Origin: Actinomyces sp. S6-Spd3
GTDB lineage: Bacteria > Actinomycetota > Actinomycetes > Actinomycetales > Actinomycetaceae
Direction of reading: 5' to 3'
DNA: 64,000 nt
Assembly (NCBI RefSeq): GCF_000758755.1
Contig: NZ_JRMV01000272.1
Coordinates: 186,001 to 250,000 of the forward strand
Shown piece after piece: positions 16,978-25,447 of the stretch. The notes beneath the pieces were generated by a model. The model made no database searches. It was not told where the DNA came from and saw only the letters and a program-made list of their open reading frames with translations. Position numbers and translations under genes: made by a program. The first letter of the stretch is position 1. Every line of letters begins with the position of its first letter.

Positions 16978-17451
16978 TACGAAAACCCGCTGTACTTGGC
17001 TGAGGAAGCTGCTGCACTGGACCAGAGCGGTGATCGCAGTTTCGTTGAGATCCAGGCCGAGCAGATTGCACTCTACCGGACTGCATGGAAAGAAGCGGGG
17101 CACTCGTGGACACCTAGGGTGTCTGTATCGCGTTCGATCTTTCCATTGCTCAGCGCGAAGGATCGCGGAATGTATGGCTTGGAAGCATACTCAAGCGATC
17201 AGGTCGGACGTTTGGATATGGGAACAGCGACTTTTGGCCGTTCCTATGCCGCTACGCCCGATGTTTTGATCGAGCAGCTTCAGGCCGATCCGGCTATTGC
17301 TGCAGCGGATACTTTGTTGCTGACAATTCCCAACCAGCTGGGGTTTGAAGAGAATCTGTCGATTATTAGCAACTTTGCGAAGTATGTTGCTCCTGAACTG
17401 GGGTGGATTCCAGCCGATCAGGGTCCGGTGACGGGTTATCCGATTCAGTGA
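16978..17451 (+). pseudogene. Luciferase-like flavin oxidoreductase, C-terminal fragment with internal deletion
   Basis: Continues the fragment at 14241: YENPLYLAEEAAALD follows DMR in intact relatives. After ALD the family normally has about 100 residues (the GGRLQLGISRGSP region and beyond). Here these are missing and the frame passes directly to QSGDRSFVEIQAEQI. The rest (AWKEAGHSWTPRVSVSRSIF, FGRSYAATPDVLIEQL, LLLTIPNQLG) is well preserved and ends normally. It has no credible start of its own. The gene has therefore suffered both an insertion and an internal deletion. Confidence 0.85.
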
Positions 17452-17750
17452 ATCTGTTCGTGGCAAGGCTCGTGTGCCACTAGGTGGATTGAGTTAATTG
17501 CCCGCGTGATTGAGGGGCTGACGTGCCGGTGCCGTTGTAGGGGCAAAGACACCGGCCCGTCATTCCACCGGCGCCATTGCAGGTGGAAGCTCACCAGTTC
17601 GAGCCCCTGACCTCTCGATCTAATACGCTTAATTTTAATCCGTCTAAAACGTCAGAAGGAGGGAAAACGTGCAACCCTACGTGCACGTTTTCCCAGCTCA
17701 GACAGACATCTGACGTTTTTCTTCAGGAATGTTCTTTGTCGCCAGTTTCC
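17452..17750. other. Intergenic region with nested inverted repeats
   Basis: No gene seen. The right third carries the nested palindromes described separately (17646-17719). The left part contains a short AGGGGCT/AGCCCCT inverted pair near 17513 and 17601, but no tRNA, promoter or repeat I can support. Confidence 0.6.
17646..17719. repeat. Nested perfect inverted repeats, possible bidirectional terminator
   Basis: Inner arms GGGAAAACGTGCA (17661-17673) and TGCACGTTTTCCC (17682-17694) pair perfectly around an 8-base loop. Outer arms AAAACGTCAGA (17646-17656) and TCTGACGTTTT (17709-17719) also pair perfectly. Runs of T follow on the plus strand (GTTTTT). It lies just downstream of the minus-strand ABC operon. 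Termination is likely, but the two-layer design is unusual. Confidence 0.7.
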
Positions 17751-19100
17751 CTATTTCATTCCTTCCCGCATGTCACTGAGCAGCCTTCGTCGCAGTGGAC
17801 CGGTGCTTTCTGAGGCAAGGAGAATCAGCGCGACTCCTCCCGCTGTCATCCCGATAAAGATTCCCATACTGCTCAAGGACACTCCCATAGTCAGTACCGG
17901 AGACATGAAGCACAGTCCCAGCACCAGCGCACCGCCGATCATGAGCACGGCAGGAAGCATAATTTCAAGCCTGCGCGAGCGGTCCAGGAATTTTGCCGGA
18001 GAACCCATGTACTCCAAGGCCTTAATCTGATCGATCGAATCAATGACGCGAATCCCCTGGTTGATCGCCGTAGAGATCGCTCCCAAAACCAGTGTGATTC
18101 CGAAAGTCAGCAGCATCCCCGTACGGATATCACCGAGCAGGATCACACTGGTCTCTTCCATATCGGGGCTACTCGACACGCTTGTTGCCTCAAAGAGCGG
18201 CATAAGTACTCCCACGAGGAAGGCAACTAGGGCAATCGCGCCGAAAGACCTCCACACGCTCTTGGGATCATCAGTAATGCGTCTTCCAGCGAGCATCATC
18301 TGCGGCGTACGCGCGCATGCGGACATGATTCGTCCCAAGACCGAGACACTCAAGGCACCGACGACGTTGACCAAGGCAAAGATCACGCCCATGAATCCCA
18401 ATAGCACCGACAAGCCGATAGCAATTCCTGCATTCCAGATGGTTCCACCAATAAAGAGCCAGACGACCATGAGGGCGACCATGATGCCCAGCCCCACCGG
18501 AGACACCTTCGACACATCGCTTCTTCGGCTCACTCCTAGGGGCGTGACGGCCACGCGACGCATCGCAAGCATCGCGGAGGCAGCTGCAAGGACCATCATC
18601 AGTGCGGCCTCGGCAATGAGGATCAGGGGACCGACCCACATCTCGCCGACACTCAAGGCAATTCCCTGGAAAGAAACGAAACTCCATCCGGGTAAGCACG
18701 CTGCGTACAGCAGCGAACCCGCAACAACACCGACCAGCGCATAAACCGCGGTCTCGATGACGCAAGCAAGGCGAGTTTGCCCCGGTTTTAAGCCGATGAG
18801 TCGCAGTACAGCAAGGTCACGCGCTCTGCGACTCAGCCCCAGGCGCGCGGCCGCACCACCCATCGAGAGGATCGGGACAGTCATCAGCGTTGCAGCAAAA
18901 CACGCCATCACCACGTAGAAGGTTGCGACATCTGTAAAACCGACAGGCGGGTTACTCGCACGAGAAACAAATGCGCACACCCCTCCTGTGACGCTCAGCA
19001 AAATCGCATGCGGGAAAGCGAAAGCAAGAACCGTCAGGATTGTTGTCGCGCGGTCACGCGAACGCAACGTTGCCTTGGCTGCGGTCAGTGTTGCGCTCAT
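17751..19100 (-). CDS. ABC transporter permease, FtsX-like
   Basis: Membrane subunit of an MacB/LolC-type ABC system, usually for peptide or lipid export or envelope stress sensing. The 449-residue protein has about eight hydrophobic segments and two FtsX-like repeats. The first has ARDLAVLRLIGLKPGQTRLACVIE and the second ends with QIKALEYMGSPAKFL, the coupling-helix motif. The gene overlaps the ATPase gene by four bases (19097-19100). No dedicated substrate gene is adjacent, so the substrate is unknown; a peptide antibiotic or bacteriocin efflux role is only a possibility. Confidence 0.88.
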   Translation of the reverse strand: MSATLTAAKATLRSRDRATTILTVLAFAFPHAILLSVTGGVCAFVSRASNPPVGFTDVATFYVVMACFAATLMTVPILSMGGAAARLGLSRRARDLAVLRLIGLKPGQTRLACVIETAVYALVGVVAGSLLYAACLPGWSFVSFQGIALSVGEMWVGPLILIAEAALMMVLAAASAMLAMRRVAVTPLGVSRRSDVSKVSPVGLGIMVALMVVWLFIGGTIWNAGIAIGLSVLLGFMGVIFALVNVVGALSVSVLGRIMSACARTPQMMLAGRRITDDPKSVWRSFGAIALVAFLVGVLMPLFEATSVSSSPDMEETSVILLGDIRTGMLLTFGITLVLGAISTAINQGIRVIDSIDQIKALEYMGSPAKFLDRSRRLEIMLPAVLMIGGALVLGLCFMSPVLTMGVSLSSMGIFIGMTAGGVALILLASESTGPLRRRLLSDMREGMK

Positions 19101-19837
19101 CGAGACACCTGCTGATCGATCAAGCCGTCGCGCATGTGGATTTCATGCGGGAGGCGCGCCGCAACTGAAGGATCGTGGGTCACCAAGATCAGACTGGCAC
19201 CCGTTGCCGAGCACGCTCCGGTCAGGACGCCCATGACTTCGGCTCCCGTCCCTTGGTCCAGCGCGCCCGTCGGCTCGTCAGCAAAGACGACTTTGGGGTT
19301 GGTAATGAGCGCGCGCCCAATAGCGACGCGTTGTGCTTGCCCGCCGGAAAGTTGGCCCGGGCGGTAGGGGCCTGCACCATCCAGCCCCAGATTCATCAGG
19401 ATCTGCTGTGCTTGAGTAACCGCGTTCTTGCGCGACACTCCCGCCAGCATGAGCGGCATCGCAACATTCTCTTGACATGGCAGCTCGGGGAGGAGCTGAC
19501 CGTCTTGGAAGACAAAACCAAAATTGCGCAGCCGCAGTTGCGAGATCGCCCCCTCACTCATCGCCGCCAATTCGGTACCGTCGAGCATAATGCTTCCCGA
19601 AGTCGGGCGAAGAACCCCCGCGAGGCAGTGCAGCAAGGTCGTTTTACCGCATCCTGAGGGTCCCATGATGGCCAGTTGGCTCCCCTGAGGGATCGAGAGG
19701 CTTACTCCCGCGAGTGCAAGGACCGTGTTTCCGCCTCGCTGGTAGGTTTTTGTCAGCCCGCGAACGATCATTCCCGAGGCCGTGGATGCGTTGGGTGCGT
19801 CTGGCGCGCTTGCGCCCTGCTGCAGTGGAGTAGTCAT
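19097..19837 (-). CDS. ABC transporter ATP-binding protein
   Basis: Energy-coupling subunit paired with the permease downstream. It has 246 residues, with Walker A GPSGCGKTT, signature LSGGQAQRVAIGRAL, Walker B VVFADEPTGALD and the switch histidine in LVTHD. The first 20 residues are a non-conserved extension before the nucleotide-binding domain (GLTKTYQRGGNTVLAL). It belongs to the MacB/LolD subgroup by its EPTGALD motif. Coupled by a four-base overlap to the permease, which is translated second. Confidence 0.92.
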   Translation of the reverse strand: MTTPLQQGASAPDAPNASTASGMIVRGLTKTYQRGGNTVLALAGVSLSIPQGSQLAIMGPSGCGKTTLLHCLAGVLRPTSGSIMLDGTELAAMSEGAISQLRLRNFGFVFQDGQLLPELPCQENVAMPLMLAGVSRKNAVTQAQQILMNLGLDGAGPYRPGQLSGGQAQRVAIGRALITNPKVVFADEPTGALDQGTGAEVMGVLTGACSATGASLILVTHDPSVAARLPHEIHMRDGLIDQQVSR

Positions 19838-19967
19838 AGTTTTAGTGTGCTCGTGAGCTACCCGCGTTCACTATTGGGTATTGCCCTGATTTACCCCTGG
19901 TCGTGACGATGGGGATGTACCCTAGGAAACAATTACGTGCACGCCGTTATTATCACCGAGGAAGGCC

Positions 19968-20672
19968 ATGCTGACCCTAACCCAACATTTTGAGCAGATT
20001 GCCGGGATTCTCCTCGCCCTACTCCTGTCTTCTCTGATCGGTCTGGAACGTCAGGCACGTGGAAAGAGCGCGGGTCTACGCACGGATGCGATCGTTGGCA
20101 TGACCTCTGCTCTCCTCATGGTGGTCTCCAAGTATGGCTTCGACGATGTGCTCGCCGCAGATTTGGTCCGCGTAGACCCCTCCCGTGTCGCCGCGCAGAT
20201 TGTTTCCGGTATTGGCTTCCTCGGTGCTGGCATTATTTTGACCCGGTCAGGTGCGGTACGAGGCCTGACCACCGCCGCCACGGTGTGGGAAACCGCCGGG
20301 ATTGGTATGGCGTGTGGTGCGGGGTTGTGGGTCGCGGGCGTTGCAGTGACGCTCATGCACTTCCTCATTGTTTTTGCCCTTACGCCGCTTGCCCGCCACA
20401 TCGGTCCGCATTCCCCGCGTCGGCCAAATACTGTTGTTCTTGAGGTTGTTTTTGACTCCGGGCAAGGGGTGATGCGCCGTGTGATGAACGTGATGACAGA
20501 ATCGAAATGGCGTATTTCCCAGGTTCGCAGTGATACCGAAGGCAAGCGCGGTCACGCATACATCGAAACGACGACCGCGGACCGTGTCGCACTCCCGGCG
20601 CTGATTGCAACGATCTCAGATCTTCCCGGGATCTACTCGGTTGAAGAAGCGGATCCGCACGGCTTGGATTAA
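19968..20672 (+). CDS. MgtC/SapB family membrane protein
   Basis: Five-helix membrane protein of the MgtC family, linked in other bacteria to magnesium homeostasis, acid tolerance and ATP synthase control. The 234-residue protein has the family signature LLSSLIGLERQARGKSAGLRTDAIVGM and GIGFLGAGIILTRSGAVRGLTTAATVWETAGIGMACG. A C-terminal ACT-like domain (about 145-230) ends with DLPGIYSVEE. GAGGAAGG precedes the ATG. It stands alone between the divergent ABC operon and the aminotransferase gene. No leader peptide or riboswitch is visible upstream. Confidence 0.9.
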   Translation: MLTLTQHFEQIAGILLALLLSSLIGLERQARGKSAGLRTDAIVGMTSALLMVVSKYGFDDVLAADLVRVDPSRVAAQIVSGIGFLGAGIILTRSGAVRGLTTAATVWETAGIGMACGAGLWVAGVAVTLMHFLIVFALTPLARHIGPHSPRRPNTVVLEVVFDSGQGVMRRVMNVMTESKWRISQVRSDTEGKRGHAYIETTTADRVALPALIATISDLPGIYSVEEADPHGLD

Positions 20673-20771
20673 AGGCATCCACGGCCTCGTCGACGCTATT
20701 CAATAGTGGGCGAATAGTGGCACACTTGGACGTGTGTCTTTTGACATAGTGACTCAGAAAGGTTCGCGATT

Positions 20772-22091
20772 ATGACTCAGGATTCTCAGTTGCAGGGAAC
20801 TCGACTCGACCCGTGGTTTGATGCCTACGCCGATCGAGCTCACAACCTGCGAGCTTCTGAGATTCGCGCGCTTTTTTCTGTCGTCTCGCGGCCCGAGGTT
20901 GTTTCACTTGCGGGCGGTATGCCGAACCTGAAGGATCTTCCTCTGGAGAGCTTGGCCGAAACCGCGAAGGAGCTGATCCTTTCCTCCGGCGCCCAGGCAC
21001 TGCAATACGGTTCGGGCCAGGGCTGGGAACCCTTGCGTGAGCAACTTGTCAACGTCATGACCTATGACGGCATCATCGGCGCTGACCCTGACGACGTCGT
21101 CATTACGACGGGTTCGCAACAGGCACTCGACTTGATGGCCGAGCTCTTTATCGATTCCGGTGACGTTGTTTTGGCCGAGTCTCCTTCCTACGTTGGCGCC
21201 CTTGGCTGTTTCCGTGCCCGCCAAGCCGATGTCATTCACGTTGATATGGATGACAACGGCATCATTCCCGAGGCCTTAGAAGAGACAATCCGTCGCCTGA
21301 AGTCCGCCGGTCGCGCCATTAAGTTCCTTTACACGATCCCGAACTTCCACAATCCTGCGGGCGTCACGCTTTCTTTGGAGCGTCGCCCCCTGATCGCTGA
21401 AATCTGCATGCGTGAACACGTGTTGATTTTGGAAGATAACCCGTACGGCTTGCTTGGTTTTGATTCCGATCCGCTTCCCGCACTTCGTTCGTGGTCTCCC
21501 GAGGGCGTTGTCTACTTGGGTTCGGTTTCGAAGATGTTTGCGCCCGGTATGCGTATCGGTTGGGCCCTTGCTCCCCACGCCATTCGCGCGAAGCTGATAC
21601 TGGCTTCTGAGGCCGCAATTTTGTCCCCAGGTATGTTCGGTCAGATGTTCCTCTCGAGCTACCTGGCCGGTTATGACTGGTACAGCCAAGTCAAGGTCTA
21701 TCGCGCAATGTACGCCGAACGTTGCAAGGCCATGTTGGATGCTTTGGCGGAGTACATGCCCGAGTGCTCGTGGACGACTCCGGATGGCGGTTTCTACACA
21801 TGGGTGACCCTGCCCGAGGGTTTGAATGCGCGCAGCATGCTTCCTCGCGCTGTAAAGGCACAGGTCGCCTACGTTTCCGGTACCGCTTTCTACTACGACG
21901 GCCGGGGTGCTGATCACATGCGCTTGTCCTTCTGCTATCCCGAACCCGATCGTATCCGTGAAGGTATTCGTCGCCTTGCTGGCGTTGTTAATGCTGAGAA
22001 GCAGCTCGTCGATATGTTCGGCGTTGCACCCGAAGAAGAAGCTGAATTTTTAACGAACCGTCATGATGGTTCCGTTCATACCGAAGACTAA
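20772..22091 (+). CDS. PLP-dependent aminotransferase (2-aminoadipate/MocR-like class I)
   Basis: Fold-type I aminotransferase of 439 residues without an N-terminal DNA-binding domain. Pyridoxal phosphate-binding elements are visible: ALQYGSGQGWEPLREQL, NFHNPAGVT, DNPYGLL, and SVSKMFAPGMRIGW with the Schiff-base lysine. It resembles LysN and the aminotransferase half of MocR regulators. It is followed 18 bases later by a D-Ala-D-Ala ligase-like gene. That pairing, beside parB in several actinobacteria, suggests that the two make and ligate a particular amino acid. Which one is unknown. AGAAAGG serves as ribosome binding site. Confidence 0.9.
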   Translation: MTQDSQLQGTRLDPWFDAYADRAHNLRASEIRALFSVVSRPEVVSLAGGMPNLKDLPLESLAETAKELILSSGAQALQYGSGQGWEPLREQLVNVMTYDGIIGADPDDVVITTGSQQALDLMAELFIDSGDVVLAESPSYVGALGCFRARQADVIHVDMDDNGIIPEALEETIRRLKSAGRAIKFLYTIPNFHNPAGVTLSLERRPLIAEICMREHVLILEDNPYGLLGFDSDPLPALRSWSPEGVVYLGSVSKMFAPGMRIGWALAPHAIRAKLILASEAAILSPGMFGQMFLSSYLAGYDWYSQVKVYRAMYAERCKAMLDALAEYMPECSWTTPDGGFYTWVTLPEGLNARSMLPRAVKAQVAYVSGTAFYYDGRGADHMRLSFCYPEPDRIREGIRRLAGVVNAEKQLVDMFGVAPEEEAEFLTNRHDGSVHTED

Positions 22092-22109
22092 TTCCGAGGA
22101 GAAATCGTC

Positions 22110-23060
22110 ATGTCCACTGATTCATTAAAGGTCCTTATTATCGCTGGCGGCCTCACCCATGAGCGTGATGTTTCTGTTCGCTCCGGACGTCGCGTCGCAA
22201 ACTCCCTGATCAACCAGGGTTTCGACGCTAAGGTTGTCGATTTTGATCAGAATCTTCCCGCTGAGATTTCCGCTTTCGGCCCCGATGTTGTGTGGCCGCT
22301 TGTTCACGGATCTTTGGGCGAGGATGGTTCTCTCCAATCCCTTCTTGAGGGTGTGGGAGTTCCTTACGTGGGGTCGACACCTGCGCAGGCGATGCTGGCT
22401 TCCAACAAGCCCACGGCTAAGGCGCTCGTTGGCGCAGCCGGACTTGATACCCCCGGGTGGATTGCCCTTCCCCAGCTTTTGTTCCGCCAGCTCGGCGCGC
22501 ACAATGTTCTTGGGATGATCAACTCCTCTTTGACTTTCCCGCTTGTCGTCAAACCTTCTTCGGGTGGTTCGGCTCTTGGAATGTCCCGTGCTCAGGATTC
22601 AAGTGATCTTCGTTCTGCGATGGTTGATGCTTTCTCCTACGAGGAGCATGTCATGCTCGAACGTTTCGTTGAAGGCCGCGATATCGCTGTTTCGGTTGTC
22701 GATCTAGAGGAAGGGCCTATTGCCCTGCCACCCGTCGAGGTCTCCACCGACGACGGTCACTACGATTACGAGGCTCGCTACACAACTGATGAGAGCGAAT
22801 ACTTTGTACCCGCCCGCCTGAGCAACGATGAGATGACGGATGTCCAGGCTGCCGCTATCCAGATCCACGAGTTGCTTGGTCTTCGTGACCTGTCACGTAT
22901 TGACTTTATTGTTGACGATAACGGGAGCTTTTGGTTCATTGACGCGAATGTTTCGCCCGGAATGACCGATACTTCGCTTTTCCCGCAGGCTGCCGAGGCC
23001 ACAGGTTCCTTTGACGAGATCTGCGCGGCTATCGTTCGCTACGTTGCAAGCCGGGATTGA
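22110..23060 (+). CDS. D-alanine-D-alanine ligase-like ATP-grasp protein
   Basis: ATP-grasp ligase of 316 residues. It has VHGSLGEDG, VVKPSSGGSALGMS and the C-terminal ANVSPGMTDTSLFPQAAEA, the family's nucleotide and substrate loop order. It is shorter than house-keeping Ddl proteins (about 350-370 residues). It also has SSGGSALG where canonical Ddl has the GSS(V/I)G loop. It may therefore be a second ligase with a different substrate rather than the cell-wall Ddl. It forms an operon with the preceding aminotransferase. The bidirectional terminator at 23091-23129 follows. Confidence 0.85.
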   Translation: MSTDSLKVLIIAGGLTHERDVSVRSGRRVANSLINQGFDAKVVDFDQNLPAEISAFGPDVVWPLVHGSLGEDGSLQSLLEGVGVPYVGSTPAQAMLASNKPTAKALVGAAGLDTPGWIALPQLLFRQLGAHNVLGMINSSLTFPLVVKPSSGGSALGMSRAQDSSDLRSAMVDAFSYEEHVMLERFVEGRDIAVSVVDLEEGPIALPPVEVSTDDGHYDYEARYTTDESEYFVPARLSNDEMTDVQAAAIQIHELLGLRDLSRIDFIVDDNGSFWFIDANVSPGMTDTSLFPQAAEATGSFDEICAAIVRYVASRD

Positions 23061-23090
23061 CCTAGCCGCTTAGCGCTCATTGTTTCGCAT

Positions 23091-23133
23091 AGTTGGGGGC
23101 GGGCACCATGAAGGTGCCCGCCCCCAACTTTCA
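23091..23133. terminator. Bidirectional terminator between ddl-like and HAD genes
   Basis: A perfect 17-bp inverted repeat, AGTTGGGGGCGGGCACC (23091-23107) and its complement (23113-23129), around ATGAA. A-T-rich flanks lie on both sides, between two convergent genes. Confidence 0.9.
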
Positions 23134-23137
23134 TGTT

Positions 23138-23770
23138 TTAGAGAAGCCCGAGCTGAATGAGCTCTTCCCTGGTTTCATGCGCGTTTGCCCAGCTCAAGGT
23201 CGAAATACCCAAGTACTCCGCCGCCTTCGTATTTTGTTCGCGATCGTCGATGAACAAAATTTTCTCTGCCTCGAGCCGCGCGGCTTCAATCGCCTCGCGA
23301 TAGATTCCACGATTCGGTTTTGCGACTCCAACATAGGATGAGAAGATCATTGGTCCATTGAAGTACTTATGTGCCCACGGACTTTCCATCACGATTGACG
23401 CGTGAGGCGCTGGCATATTCGTCAGGACCCCCATGATGTAGCCCTTAGACTTCAGTTCTTCAAGAAGGTACGCGGCACACTCATCAATGCCGTACATTCG
23501 GCGAGAGTCAGCAGTAACAAGTTCATCGAGTTGGGATTCGCTTGGCTCCGGTAGCCCGCAGTCACCGCTGACAGCGTTCCAGAATTCCTTGTCTGTCATA
23601 CCTTCGTCATATGAGTCTCGATGGGCCCAGATCGCATGGTCGACGAGTGTCAGCACATGAGGCTCGTTCCCTAGGTTCAGGATCGAGGCAAATTGCCCAG
23701 GATCAGGCCGCTGTGTGACCAGAACTCCACCAATGTCGAAGTAGATGAGATCAGGTTGTGGTCTATCCAT
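23138..23770 (-). CDS. HAD family hydrolase (YihX-like)
   Basis: Haloacid dehalogenase-superfamily protein of 210 residues. Motif I is YFDIGGVLVT, with the nucleophile Asp but Gly at the usual +2 Asp position, as in the YihX/epoxide-hydrolase N-terminal subgroup. Motif II is LTNMPAP and motif IV is FIDDREQNTKAA. An alpha-helical cap sits between motif I and II. It probably dephosphorylates a small sugar or nucleotide phosphate (family knowledge); the substrate is not predictable. The ATG is 65 bases from the parS palindrome, and the gene is convergent with the ligase gene. Confidence 0.88.
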   Translation of the reverse strand: MDRPQPDLIYFDIGGVLVTQRPDPGQFASILNLGNEPHVLTLVDHAIWAHRDSYDEGMTDKEFWNAVSGDCGLPEPSESQLDELVTADSRRMYGIDECAAYLLEELKSKGYIMGVLTNMPAPHASIVMESPWAHKYFNGPMIFSSYVGVAKPNRGIYREAIEAARLEAEKILFIDDREQNTKAAEYLGISTLSWANAHETREELIQLGLL

Positions 23771-23835
23771 AAGTGCTGTGAACCTCCGGTTCTATTGTCT
23801 CGCATTACTGCCCCGACAACAAACCGCCTTCTCAT

Positions 23836-23879
23836 ACATGTGTGGGTGATGTTTCACGTGAAACATCACCCACACATGT
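23836..23879. other. parS: 44-bp perfect palindrome containing a parS site
   Basis: TGTTTCACGTGAAACA (23850-23865) matches the consensus ParB-binding site. It is the centre of a larger perfect palindrome of 22 bases per arm (arms start ACATGTGTGGGTGA and end TCACCCACACATGT). It lies between parB and the HAD gene, both on the minus strand, and could also act as a hairpin after parB. Confidence 0.92.
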
Positions 23880-24013
23880 TCTTTCTCTTTCGGGTCTTGC
23901 TACCTACCTCGCCGAAGCCTCATCTTTGGCTGCAACATTTTCCTCCAGCTCAAGTGAATGCTTACCAAGCGCGCATCCCATCAAATGCAGCAGGTGCACC
24001 AAACGGCTCAGAA

Positions 24014-25288
24014 TTAGTCTTCGCGGTTCGCTTTGGGAAGGAGAAGATCCGCAAGACGTTGAAGATCCTCACTACCCGCGAATTCGATGATGATCTTACC
24101 CTTGCGCTTACCCTCAGAGATCGTCACGCGGGTGTCCCAAGCGTCTGCGAGGACTTGGCTCATATGTTCACCAAGCGGAGATGCAACCTTCATACGCTTC
24201 ACCGAGTGATGCGTCGGGCGTTGGATTGAACCTAAGCGAACGAGCTCTTCTGTCGTACGTACAGAAAGTCCTTCTGCAATGATGCGGTTGGCGAGGATCT
24301 CCATTTCTTCCGGCGTACTCAGCCCGAGAAGTGCACGTGCGTGGCCTGCCGACAGAACCTGCGCTGATACCTTCTTCTGTACGGATGCAGGTAGCTTAAG
24401 AAGTCGAAGTGTGTTCGCAATCTGCGGCCGTGAACGCGCAATCTTCTTCGAAAGTTCTTCCTGCGTGGCTCCAAAATCTGCCATAAGTTGCTGATAGGCG
24501 AAGGCTTCTTCAAGGGGATTGAGCTGTGCGCGGTGCAGGTTTTCAAGCAGAGCGTCACGCAGAAGATCCTCGTCCTCAGTATGGCGGACGATAGCAGGGA
24601 TGCTTGATAGCCCAGCCAATTCACTTGCCCGCAATCTGCGCTCACCCATGATGAGCTCATAGCGTGCCTCAGGTTTCTCCTCAAGGAACTGCTTGAGCGT
24701 TTCTGACGGCGCCTGATCGAGCGCAATCCTACGGACGACAATCGGCTGCAGGACGCCGACCTCGCGAATAGAGGCAGCGAGTTCATTGAGATCATCTTCG
24801 TCAAACACTTGCCGCGGTTGACGGGTATTGGGAACAATCTGCTCCAAAGGAATCTCTGCGAAGGTCGCACCAGGAACGTTCAGAAGTTCTGATGTTTCAC
24901 GTGAAACATCGCTTCTATCAACGCGACTATCACTTAGAGACTCGACCGCGGCCGATACCAAAGTAGACGCCGCTTCCTTCTTTCCGTCGGCCTGCGAGGG
25001 TTGCTGCACCTTGGAATCCTGGCTCTTACGTGCCCGAGTAGACTTCGGGGGAGTCGAACCGCGCCCGCTCGTCGCCTTCCGACTCTTAGGTTCGAGCAGT
25101 TCGCGCGCGGAACCTCCGCGCGTCGTCGTGCTTGAGCGCTGACCGGGGAAGAGAACGTCAAGAGGACGCTTTGCTACCTCCTCAGGATTCTCACTCTGTG
25201 CCTGGGGGATAAGGGCACCGAGCCCTCTACCCAGCCCTGCTCGCCGTTGAGCCTTATGCTGTGATTCGGAGTGCTCCGCCATGCTCAT
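24014..25288 (-). CDS. parB: Chromosome-partitioning protein ParB
   Basis: CTP-dependent clamp that loads at parS and organises the origin for segregation. The 424-residue protein starts with a basic region containing AGLGRGLGALIP (the ParA-activating tail). It is followed by a long disordered stretch (about 25-140). The ParB/Srx domain has EIPLEQIVPNTRQPR and the CTP-binding GERRLRA. The helix-turn-helix region has SRPQIANTLRLLKLP and AGHARALLGL, and a C-terminal dimer domain ends the protein. One parS lies within the gene, in the disordered stretch. It is transcribed after parA; two in-frame ATGs (25288 and 25282) are possible starts. Confidence 0.96.
   Translation of the reverse strand: MSMAEHSESQHKAQRRAGLGRGLGALIPQAQSENPEEVAKRPLDVLFPGQRSSTTTRGGSARELLEPKSRKATSGRGSTPPKSTRARKSQDSKVQQPSQADGKKEAASTLVSAAVESLSDSRVDRSDVSRETSELLNVPGATFAEIPLEQIVPNTRQPRQVFDEDDLNELAASIREVGVLQPIVVRRIALDQAPSETLKQFLEEKPEARYELIMGERRLRASELAGLSSIPAIVRHTEDEDLLRDALLENLHRAQLNPLEEAFAYQQLMADFGATQEELSKKIARSRPQIANTLRLLKLPASVQKKVSAQVLSAGHARALLGLSTPEEMEILANRIIAEGLSVRTTEELVRLGSIQRPTHHSVKRMKVASPLGEHMSQVLADAWDTRVTISEGKRKGKIIIEFAGSEDLQRLADLLLPKANRED
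24893..24908. other. parS: parS site inside parB
   Basis: TGTTTCACGTGAAACA, a perfect consensus palindrome within the parB coding region. It encodes part of the disordered linker (DVSRETS), so the protein tolerates it. Confidence 0.93.
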
Positions 25289-25323
25289 TTACCAATCTCG
25301 CGTACTCGTGATGATGAATCCAT

Positions 25324-25339
25324 TGTTTCACGTGAAACA
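25324..25339. other. parS: parS site between parB and parA
   Basis: TGTTTCACGTGAAACA in the 160-base gap between the parA stop and the parB start. It may also let ParB influence its own transcription (inference). Confidence 0.93.
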
Positions 25340-25447
25340 CAAAAATGTGGACTGAACAATCAAAAAACGATTTTCACAGCGTCCTTCTCCTGAGATTCGC
25401 GAGACCACTGAATCTCGAAAAAGTGCCTTCCGAAAAACGAAATAAAC

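Noticed and set aside
17585-17612. tRNA-like T-loop sequence GTTCGAGCCCC
   Set aside because: No acceptor, anticodon or D-arm can be formed around it.
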